Assembly: GCA_009911175.1 (NCBI GenBank)
Contig: QXWX01000088.1
Span: forward strand, 1-28,489
Reading direction: 5' to 3'
DNA length: 28,489 nucleotides
From: Lachnospiraceae bacterium
GTDB lineage: Bacteria; Bacillota_A; Clostridia; Lachnospirales; Lachnospiraceae
Below are positions 22,874 through 28,489 of the stretch, in pieces. The position numbers were made by a program, and so were the translations under genes. Below the pieces are notes generated by a model. It saw only the letters and a list, made by a program, of their open reading frames with translations. It did not search any database and was not told the DNA's origin. How positions within the stretch are numbered: the first letter of the stretch is position 1; every line of letters starts with the position of its first letter.

Positions 22874-23797
22874 ATGACCAAATATATCATTGAAACAAAG
22901 AATCTTACCAAGCAATACGGAGCGCAGAAAAGTGTCGCCAATCTGAACATCCATGTACAGAAAGGCCGTATTTACGGTCTCCTCGGGAGAAACGGAGCCG
23001 GAAAGACGACCACGATGAAGATGCTGCTGGGGCTGACGGATCCTACCTCAGGGGCAGTGATGATCTGGGGGAAGCCCTTACAGGGCAATGAAAAAAAGCT
23101 GTTGCCGCGGATCGGCAGCCTGATCGAGTCTCCCGGCTTTTATCCCAACCTGACAGGCACGGAAAACCTGCGTATTTTTGCCGCCCTGCGGGGAGTTCCG
23201 AACCGCGGCGCAATCAAAAACGCGTTGGATCTGGTGGGCCTGCCCTACAAGGACAAAAAGCTGTTTTCCCAGTATTCCCTCGGTATGAAGCAGCGGCTGG
23301 CGATTGCCCTCGCGGTCATGCATGACCCGGAGCTGTTGATCCTGGATGAGCCCATCAACGGGCTGGATCCTATCGGCATTGCGGAGGTCCGTTCCTTTAT
23401 CCGCGGCCTCTGCGACGAACGGGGAAAGACCATCCTGATCTCCAGCCACATCCTTTCGGAGATCGCCCTTCTGGCGGATGACATTGGGATCATCGACCAT
23501 GGAGTGCTGCTGGAGGAGGAGACGCTTGCGGAGCTGGAGAGAAAAAGCAGCAGGCATGTGCATTTTCTCGTATCCGATACGGCTCAGGCCGCCAGAATCC
23601 TGGAGCGGCATTTTCGGGAACGGCATTTTACCATACAGGACGACCACAGCCTGCAGCTGCATAACATGAAGCTTCCGGTGGGCCAGGTGGTCACCTCCTT
23701 TGTGGAAAATGGCCTGGAGGTACGGGAGGCGCATATCTGTGAGGAAAGTCTGGAAGATTATTTCAAACGGGTCACAGGGGGTGAGGGAATTGCTTAA
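22874..23797 (+). CDS. ABC transporter ATPase, LanF/BcrA type (ABC-2)
   Basis: This 307-aa nucleotide-binding subunit powers the second ABC module. AAAGGAGG lies 8 bases before ATG 22874. Walker A GRNGAGKTTT, signature YSLGMKQRL, Walker B LLILDEPINGLDPIG and switch His in ISSHILSEI are all present. It has the same length and C-terminal extension as the ABC-1 ATPase, with which it shares long identical patches (TTTMKMLLGL versus STTMKMLLGL, GSLIESPxxY), so both belong to the peptide-antibiotic protection group. Its 3' end overlaps the start of the first permease gene. It probably exports or extracts a membrane-active peptide; the actual substrate is unknown. Confidence 0.94.
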   Translation: MTKYIIETKNLTKQYGAQKSVANLNIHVQKGRIYGLLGRNGAGKTTTMKMLLGLTDPTSGAVMIWGKPLQGNEKKLLPRIGSLIESPGFYPNLTGTENLRIFAALRGVPNRGAIKNALDLVGLPYKDKKLFSQYSLGMKQRLAIALAVMHDPELLILDEPINGLDPIGIAEVRSFIRGLCDERGKTILISSHILSEIALLADDIGIIDHGVLLEEETLAELERKSSRHVHFLVSDTAQAARILERHFRERHFTIQDDHSLQLHNMKLPVGQVVTSFVENGLEVREAHICEESLEDYFKRVTGGEGIA

Positions 23798-24569
23798 GCT
23801 GATCATCTGTGAATTCATGAAAACAAAACGCAAAAAAATGTTTTATATCGCATTTATGACCACGTTCATCATGCCCGCCATGTATACCCTGATCCTGACC
23901 GACAGGAGCCTGGAAAATATGATGTCCGTGATCCGGCAGGAGAACGGTTTTCTGGTTCTGATCCCGCTGTCAGTCATTGTGGCGGCCAATCTGCTTTTTG
24001 AGGAGCAGGATCATGACACTTTGAAAAATCTGATGTGCGTTCCCGTCACGAAGGGCCATCTGGCGGCGGCAAAGATTTTTGTGCTGCTGATTTTCAATGT
24101 ATGCTATGAACTGGCGGGAGCCGCGGCGGCTGTCCTGCTGACAGCCCTCTCAGGAGCATCAATGGACGGATTGGGAATGCAGCTCCTTCTGACCGCGGGA
24201 ACGGGAATCCTGCTCTGGGCAGCAGAGATGCCCTGCCTGCTGCTGGTGGTCTGGTGCAACAAATCCTACATTATATCCGTGATCATTGCGTTTGCCTATA
24301 CCATGGCGGGATATATCACGCATATCAGTGATGCTTTTGTGCGGGTGCCGCTGGGACCAAATGTAGCCACACTCCTTCCGGTGCCCATGATCTTCCGGTG
24401 GCTGTATCAATTTATTTCGATAGAAGACGCGGGGGAGACGCTTCGAACATTTTATGAAGGCTTTCGCCCCTACTTCGTGTCCACTCCGGCAGTCTTTGCC
24501 GTGCTGATGGCGGAGGCGGCAATCTGCATGCTTCTGCTGACAAGAGTCTACCAAAAACAAGAGATATAG
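23790..24569 (+). CDS. ABC-2 type permease, first subunit (ABC-2)
   Basis: This 259-aa membrane protein starts at TTG 23790 (AGGGGGTG upstream), eight bases before the ATPase gene ends; GTG 23781 is an alternative adding three residues. It begins with the short charged leader LKLIICEFMKTKRKKMFY ahead of the first helix, and has six hydrophobic segments. The cytoplasmic loop FEEQDHDTLKNLMCVPVTKGHLAAAK between helices 2 and 3 is the usual ATPase coupling site. A similar loop (NREYTDDTLKNILTVPVSFRKF) is in the next gene, so the two permeases are distant paralogues and likely a heterodimer. Translational coupling with the ATPase gene fits equal subunit supply. Confidence 0.87.
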   Translation: MLKLIICEFMKTKRKKMFYIAFMTTFIMPAMYTLILTDRSLENMMSVIRQENGFLVLIPLSVIVAANLLFEEQDHDTLKNLMCVPVTKGHLAAAKIFVLLIFNVCYELAGAAAAVLLTALSGASMDGLGMQLLLTAGTGILLWAAEMPCLLLVVWCNKSYIISVIIAFAYTMAGYITHISDAFVRVPLGPNVATLLPVPMIFRWLYQFISIEDAGETLRTFYEGFRPYFVSTPAVFAVLMAEAAICMLLLTRVYQKQEI

Positions 24570-24575
24570 GAGGAA

Positions 24576-25415
24576 ATGGAATTGCGATCGATCATAAAAA
24601 CAGAGTTTCTAAAAATGAAAAGATATCATATCCTGCTGATCGGGCTGCTGGGTATGGTGTGTTCCCCGCTTCTCCAGTTTTACTCACAGCTGGTGGTGAA
24701 TGAAGAGTTCAAATGTGCCAATTTTGATATCCCCGCATTGGTGGAGAATACGATCTGGGGAAACGCGCAGATATTCATGCCGGTTTTGTTTACCCTGATC
24801 GGCGGGTATCTGGTCAACCGGGAGTATACGGACGACACCCTGAAAAATATATTGACTGTCCCGGTTTCCTTCCGAAAATTTCTGGCAGGAAAGCTGGCCG
24901 TCATGGGGCTTCTGGCAGTGCTCTTCGGTATTTACAGCTTTGCGGTGACACTGGCGGTAGGACTTTTCGGGGGGCTTTCGAATCTGAACCTTTCCGTGTT
25001 CATAAAGGGGCTACCGCAGATGATTGGGCTCTCTGTCTGTATCTACATTGTCGTACTTCCGATCATCACGGTGTGCAGCAGGAAGCCGGGACATTTTATG
25101 GTCGGTTCGGTCATCGCGTTCCTTACAGGATACTGCGTTCTGTTTTTTAAAGAGGGACTTTTGCGGAATATTTATCCGTATTCCGTTGCGCTGACGATGA
25201 TCGGATTTGATACGGCGTCCTATTCAGGAACCTCGGGAAAGGGCAGCGTGCCGCTGGGGGCGGCTTCCCTGGGAATCATGCTGCTGATCACGGCAGTGCT
25301 GATCGTGACGTCCAAGGCACCGGGGGATGTACACGGACACGGGAAAAAGAGCTCCGGGAAAAAAGGGATTACCCTGCGCGCGGCCCAGCGTGAAAAATCG
25401 AAGGCCGGGAGGTGA
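24576..25415 (+). CDS. ABC-2 type permease, second subunit (ABC-2)
   Basis: This 279-aa membrane protein is encoded six bases after the first permease gene, with AGGAGG upstream (ATG 24576; a TTG six bases later is possible). It has six hydrophobic segments and the coupling loop YTDDTLKNILTVPVSF at about residues 84-99. It differs from usual family members in a basic hydrophilic C-terminal tail of about 35 residues (after TSKAPGD), rich in Lys, Gly and Ser. The tail would be cytoplasmic. It is followed after four bases by a lipoprotein gene in the same operon. Confidence 0.86.
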   Translation: MELRSIIKTEFLKMKRYHILLIGLLGMVCSPLLQFYSQLVVNEEFKCANFDIPALVENTIWGNAQIFMPVLFTLIGGYLVNREYTDDTLKNILTVPVSFRKFLAGKLAVMGLLAVLFGIYSFAVTLAVGLFGGLSNLNLSVFIKGLPQMIGLSVCIYIVVLPIITVCSRKPGHFMVGSVIAFLTGYCVLFFKEGLLRNIYPYSVALTMIGFDTASYSGTSGKGSVPLGAASLGIMLLITAVLIVTSKAPGDVHGHGKKSSGKKGITLRAAQREKSKAGR

Positions 25416-25419
25416 CGGC

Positions 25420-25935
25420 ATGAAAAAAATCTGTGACAGTTCAAAACAGGACAGGGCATGTTCGTCTCTGTCCCTACGAAAATCTTTTCTGCTGTTTTTT
25501 TGTTTGCTTTTGTACATCATCGGATTATGCGGCTGCTCCAAGGATGAAATTCTGGAAGAATACAATGAGGTGATTCAATTTGCCGGAAATTTCAGACTGA
25601 CAAGCGATTTCCTGTTAAAGGGCAGACGGAAGTGCGGTGTGGATCGTTATACCGGAGAATATACCGCAGACTATGACAATTTTTCCAAAACGGAATATCT
25701 CTTCGGCGGGACTACGATCGACCGGGAATACGGCAAAGAAGTCAGCGTGTTCTGCAGGATAGAAGGGGAATCCGGAAGCGCGGAGCTCTTTTGGGAATCT
25801 GGGAGTGAGGAGACGACGGTATTGCTTGACGCGGACGGGACATACAGGGAGACACTGACACTGCCGGAGGGAGGAAATTATATTGGGATTGCTGGGGAGC
25901 ATTTTACGGGGGAGGTGGAGCTGCGGATTGAATGA
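25420..25935 (+). CDS. Lipoprotein of the ABC-2 operon
   Basis: This 171-aa protein starts at ATG 25420 with GGGAGGTGA upstream, four bases after the permease stop. The signal peptide has a long positive leader, a hydrophobic core SFLLFFCLLLYIIG and a lipobox LCGC, so the mature N-terminal Cys would be lipidated after Lgt action and anchored outside the cell. The mature part is mostly predicted beta: KCGVDRYTGEYTADYDNFSKTEYLFGGT, then REYGKEVSVFCRIEGESG, ending EVELRIE. A lipoprotein as last gene of a peptide-protection ABC operon recalls immunity lipoproteins such as SpaI or NisI in placement, though no sequence similarity to them is claimed. A ligand-binding or immunity role is inferred. 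Confidence 0.83.
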   Translation: MKKICDSSKQDRACSSLSLRKSFLLFFCLLLYIIGLCGCSKDEILEEYNEVIQFAGNFRLTSDFLLKGRRKCGVDRYTGEYTADYDNFSKTEYLFGGTTIDREYGKEVSVFCRIEGESGSAELFWESGSEETTVLLDADGTYRETLTLPEGGNYIGIAGEHFTGEVELRIE

Positions 25936-25950
25936 TCCAAGGGCGTATAT

Positions 25951-26010
25951 GCCCGCCTGCGCGCAACCACTATTTTACTGGCCGGATGCCTTGCGGCAGG
26001 GTGCAAGGCA
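25951..26010 (+). repeat. GTTAC element, partial copy D
   Basis: This 60-bp segment, around GCAACCACTATTTTACTGG and CCGGATGCCTTGCGGCAGGG, matches the middle-right part of the complete element at 10712-10908 in the same orientation. Both termini are missing. It ends two bases before the first AAA-ATPase-like fragment, suggesting that a deletion or insertion joined them. Confidence 0.65.
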
Positions 26011-26012
26011 AT

Positions 26013-26120
26013 AAATTCATGATGATCATTGATGAATGGGATGCGCCGATCAGGGAGATACCGCGGATTCAGAAGCGGTATCTGGGACGGAGCGCAAGTA
26101 AATATGCCCAGGAAATTTAA
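26013..26120 (+). pseudogene. AAA-ATPase-like gene fragment (Walker B region)
   Basis: Translating from 26013 gives KFMMIIDEWDAPIREIPRIQ, which matches the Walker B region of the AAA-ATPase-like/PD-(D/E)XK protein family that is expanded in Lachnospiraceae. Nothing upstream or downstream of about 36 codons belongs to it. It is a remnant, joined on the left to a GTTAC element piece. Confidence 0.6.
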
Positions 26121-26462
26121 TACGGACGGATACTGCGCCCCTGATCTGCGTTATATGGTCAACCTGTCCGGACGCCTGAATGAAATCAAATCTATGGTGG
26201 ATGCCGGAAAATAATCAGCTATGCGGATTTTGAGTCTGAGCAGAGTTTTGTGGCGGCGTTTTCAGGGGAATTGCTGGAATATGCGCGGAATATTTCAGGA
26301 GAAGCGAAGGAAAAATTAAAGCAATACGCCGAAGAAGGGGCGGGGGAGATTAGAGGGGATTTTATCCGCTGTAAAAATGCTTCTGGAGGCTCCCTGCTGG
26401 CTGCGGTCCACGGGAAGCTGCTGATGTGGATCTTTGAGAAAGAGAAGATGATCGAGCCTTGA
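26104..26462 (+). pseudogene. AAA-ATPase-like gene remnant (N-terminal part, deleted)
   Basis: ATG 26104 opens with the N-terminal pattern of the same AAA-ATPase-like family (FNTDGYCAPDLRYMV, then LNEIKSMVDAGK), but a TAA at 26212 stops it where the Walker A region should begin. The frame then shifts: from about 26217 another frame reads SYADFESEQSFVAAFSGELL and continues to a stop at 26460, still family-like. So roughly 40 residues including Walker A are lost. The N-terminal part lies after the Walker B fragment at 26013, which is the wrong order for one gene, so at least two decayed copies or a rearrangement are present. Confidence 0.65.
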
Positions 26463-26488
26463 TTCTGTTTGCGTGTGCTGCGGCTTCA

Positions 26489-26597
26489 TGAAAGGGACTG
26501 TAAGGAAATGACTGTTTCGCTGTGATCTGCTGCGTGACCGGTTGGAGGTCACAACAGGATATTGCGCGAAAATACCATTTCCTTACAGCCCCTTTGA
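26489..26597. repeat. Long hairpin element 3
   Basis: Arms at 26489-26510 (starting TGAAAGGGACTGTAAGGAAA) and 26576-26597 are complementary with about two differences. Inside is a second stem, GTGACC/GGTCAC. It lies between the AAA-ATPase remnant and the end of prs and may terminate prs. Outer ends resemble hairpin elements 1 and 2. Confidence 0.6.
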
Positions 26598-26625
26598 AAT
26601 TGTAGGTATCAAACCATACGGTGAT

Positions 26626-27804
26626 TTAAAACTCGGCCCTCATCCGCCGCTCTAGAAGCGCATGAATCTTCTCCGTTGGCGTCATGACAGACCCGATGGG
26701 CGTGTCATGATTCAGGGAATCAATGATGATCGCAAGGTATTTGCTTAAGTCCGCCGTGATAAAATAAGGTTTCTCCTTTGCCTCCGGCGGCAGATAGGTC
26801 AGGTTGGTGGTAATGACCTTGCTGAGATATCCGTTTTTGTAGTATTCATCGAACTTTTCAAAACCATCGGTAAACAGGCCGAAGGTGGTGCAGGCGATGA
26901 CCCGCTTTGCCTTCCGTTCCTTGAGCTGCTTCGCCACATCCAGCATGCTTTCCCCGGAAGAGATCATGTCATCAATGATGATCACATCCTTGTCCTTCAC
27001 GTCGTCCCCGAGAAATTCATGGGCCACAATGGGATTCTTTCCATTTACGATCTTGGAATAATCTCTGCGCTTGTAGAACATTCCCATATCCACGCCAAGC
27101 ATGTTGGAAAAATACACGGCCCTGTGCATGGCGCCTTCATCCGGGCTGATGACCATCAGATGATCCTTGTCCACAGTCAGATCGGGCACCTCGCGGAACA
27201 GCGCCTTCATGAACTGGTAAAGGGGATTGAAGCTGTCAAAGCCATTTAACGGGATGGCATTCTGGACACGGGGGTCGTGGGCATCAAAGGTGATGATATT
27301 GGCAATTCCCATGGCAGCCAGCTCTTCCAGTGCCAGCGCGCAGTCCAGGGATTCCCGCGCGGTCCGTTTGTGCTGGCGGCTTTCATACAGGAAGGGCATG
27401 ATGACGGTGATCCGGTGCGCCTTGCCAGTGGCTGCGGAAATGATCCTTTTCAGATCCTGAAAATGGTCGTCCGGGGACATATGGTTCGGATGTCCGTTGA
27501 CCGTGTAGGTCAGGCTGTGGTTGCACACGTCTGTCATGATAAACAGGTCCGTGCCGCGGATGGTCTCCTTGAGAATGCCTTTTCCCTCCCCGCTTCCGAA
27601 CCGGGGACAGCAGCAGTCTACGAGATAATTTTTGGAACGATAATTTACATACAAGGGGGATTCTGAGACTTCATTGATCGTATTTTTCCGAAACGATACG
27701 ATGTGGTCATTCACCTTCTGTCCAAGCTCACTGCAGCTTTCCATAGCAACAATCTTCAAGGGTGCGACCGGGAGGGTTTTTTCTAATAATTCGATGTTTG
27801 ACAT
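26626..27804 (-). CDS. prs: Ribose-phosphate pyrophosphokinase (PRPP synthetase), long form
   Basis: This enzyme makes PRPP from ribose 5-phosphate and ATP for purine, pyrimidine, histidine and tryptophan synthesis. At 392 aa it is about 75 residues longer than the classic enzyme, with a different N-terminal part, a form seen in Clostridia. Conserved parts are present: the flexible-loop and ATP-site region MPFLYESRQHKRTARES (136-152), FDAHDPRVQ (173-181), ISPDEGAMHRA (219-229) and the PRPP-binding motif VIIIDDMISSGESM (274-287). CAGGAGAG precedes the ATG at 27804. It is a single-gene unit with its own promoter. Confidence 0.93.
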   Translation of the reverse strand: MSNIELLEKTLPVAPLKIVAMESCSELGQKVNDHIVSFRKNTINEVSESPLYVNYRSKNYLVDCCCPRFGSGEGKGILKETIRGTDLFIMTDVCNHSLTYTVNGHPNHMSPDDHFQDLKRIISAATGKAHRITVIMPFLYESRQHKRTARESLDCALALEELAAMGIANIITFDAHDPRVQNAIPLNGFDSFNPLYQFMKALFREVPDLTVDKDHLMVISPDEGAMHRAVYFSNMLGVDMGMFYKRRDYSKIVNGKNPIVAHEFLGDDVKDKDVIIIDDMISSGESMLDVAKQLKERKAKRVIACTTFGLFTDGFEKFDEYYKNGYLSKVITTNLTYLPPEAKEKPYFITADLSKYLAIIIDSLNHDTPIGSVMTPTEKIHALLERRMRAEF

Positions 27805-27888
27805 AAATTCTCTCCTGTAGTTTGTGCATACTTTTTACAATGCGGTGCCTTTAAAACTAGTCTTTTGTACAAATTGTCTCCATATATG

Positions 27889-27917
27889 GTTATATCATTT
27901 TTTTCACCGAAATTCAA
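27889..27917 (-). promoter_or_regulatory. Promoter of prs
   Basis: On the minus strand, TTGAAT (27917-27912) and TATAAC (27894-27889) are 17 bp apart, with TG one base upstream of the -10 box. The start codon is about 85 bp downstream, leaving a leader of about 75 bases with no clear riboswitch-like fold by eye. Confidence 0.65.
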
Positions 27918-27933
27918 GTTAACATGGAAAATA

Positions 27934-27972
27934 AAGCCGAAAATCCTTTTTAGAACAGGGGATTTTCGGCTT
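27934..27972. terminator. Terminator at the end of the integrase remnant
   Basis: AAGCCGAAAATCC (27934-27946) and GGATTTTCGGCTT (27960-27972) form a perfect 13-bp stem with a 13-base loop. It spans the stop codon of the integrase remnant and lies directly upstream of the prs promoter, insulating it. Confidence 0.7.
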
Positions 27973-28165
27973 CTATTATATTCGCTGATACTAATTGTTC
28001 TAATCTGTCCGCTACCTCCTCGTGCCGGTTCAGGTACAGCTGGCCGTAGATATTGTTGACCATTTCTACAGTATCACCGATGCGTTCCGCAATGAGCATA
28101 GCTGGGAATCCCATGTCAGTCAATAATGATACGTGGGAATGCCTGAGTCATGAAACTTGATTTTT
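27950..28165 (-). pseudogene. Integrase 3'-end remnant, frameshifted
   Basis: On the minus strand this reads KIKFHD, then after a one-base deletion near 28146 LRHSHVSLLTDMG, LIAERIGDTVEMVNNIY and NRHEEVADRLEQLV, ending at the stop at 27950-27952. These match the C-terminal catalytic part of a tyrosine integrase of a different subgroup from the one at 197, with the HxxR box and the tyrosine (NNIYGQLY). Everything upstream of KIKFHD, more than half the protein, is missing. It marks an old element boundary or a decayed ICE. Confidence 0.8.
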
Positions 28166-28279
28166 GATTTATATTTCATTATTTATTATATTTTTGAAAT
28201 AAATTCAAGAAAAAGTACTTTTCTAATGTCAATATTGATGATATACTGAAAATAGATTTTTGCTATTGAGGTATATGAG

Positions 28280-28489
28280 ATGCTTCCCTATACAGGAGAC
28301 TATATTGAGCATATTGATGACAATATAAACGATTTTAAATATTACACATTTACCCCTCGTCCTCTGATGTATGGGGGTATGTATGAAGTGGATGATGAAC
28401 TAACCGCTTTGTTAATCCGTAGTTCCCGCTACTTAATTCTCTCTACATCCTGGCGCACTCATCCTCGGTTGGAGTATATGGTATTTCTT
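28280..28489 (+). CDS. Fic-family protein, N-terminal fragment (runs off the window)
   Basis: ATG 28280 opens a frame that stays open for 70 codons to the window end. The start reads LPYTGDYIEHIDDNINDF followed by YTFTPRPLMYGGMYEVDDEL, resembling the Fic N-terminal domain of class-two Fic (AMP-transferase) proteins. After residue 47 it diverges (SSRYLILSTSWRTHPRLEYM), which may be a frame problem or a diverged helix. The catalytic HPFx(D/E)GN loop would lie beyond the window. No strong ribosome binding site is seen, only GAGGTAT nearby. Confidence 0.6.
   Translation, partial: MLPYTGDYIEHIDDNINDFKYYTFTPRPLMYGGMYEVDDELTALLIRSSRYLILSTSWRTHPRLEYMVFL

Noticed and set aside
27865..28059. A 64-codon plus-strand frame near the right end
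   Set aside because: It spans the prs promoter and the terminator hairpin, and the minus strand encodes the integrase remnant there.

Overview
The window looks like a chromosomal stretch of a Gram-positive gut-type Firmicute, most likely Lachnospiraceae. This rests on protein content (an unusually long PRPP synthetase, a PadR/DUF2812 pair, a DUF6440-like protein, a typical Lachnospiraceae tyrosine integrase, BcrA/LanF-type ABC modules each next to an OmpR-type two-component system), on strong AGGAGG-type ribosome binding sites, and on frequent GTG and TTG starts. No genus is claimed. There are no rRNA or tRNA genes, no CRISPR array and no intact transposase.

Layout. 1-1330: an AT-rich tyrosine integrase gene interrupted by an in-frame TAG at codon 17. 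1415-3593: housekeeping genes ychF and lgt. 3594-3910: two 115-bp direct repeats with hairpins. 3935-5154: a perfect-consensus promoter overlapping a palindrome, then padR, a DUF2812 membrane protein and a small DUF6440-like protein. 5524-10553 (minus strand): a tightly coupled five-gene operon encoding a LytTR response regulator, a GHKL sensor kinase, an unknown protein, a second kinase-like sensor and a second unknown protein. 11010-12368: a MATE exporter. 12605-14239: an unknown protein with a C-terminal membrane anchor. 14422-15570 (minus): an M20 peptidase. 15816-18280 (minus): a LanF/E/G-like ABC module, divergent from TCS1 (18616-20771, plus). 21040-25935 (plus): TCS2, then a second ABC module and a lipoprotein. 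25936-26462: fragments of an AAA-ATPase-like gene. 26626-27804 (minus): prs. 27950-28165 (minus): the frameshifted 3' end of another integrase. 28280-end: the start of a Fic-like protein.

The most interesting locus is the 5524-10553 operon. It holds two paralogous membrane sensors with complementary defects. The 320-aa protein has a textbook LRHDIRNH phospho-acceptor box but ends before any ATPase domain. The 473-aa protein has a full GHKL ATPase domain but has Arg where the acceptor His should be. Each is followed by an unknown soluble protein, and the two unknown proteins share a weak common domain. The arrangement suggests a duplicated [sensor + partner] unit that has become a split, trans-phosphorylating kinase feeding one LytTR regulator. 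That is inference, but the residue-level evidence is in the sequence.

The two ABC/TCS modules resemble peptide-antibiotic sensing and self-protection systems. The second has a clear regulator site: four GCAAGGT repeats exactly 11 bp apart, ending just upstream of an extended -10.

Intergenic DNA carries at least two families of small non-coding elements. One, bounded by GTTAC(A/T)GTTCACGG inverted repeats, has one complete copy and three partial copies. The other forms long imperfect hairpins with ends like GGNCTGTNNGAAAATNA (three copies). Together with the two damaged integrases and the AAA-ATPase fragments, they show that mobile DNA has repeatedly been gained and decayed here.
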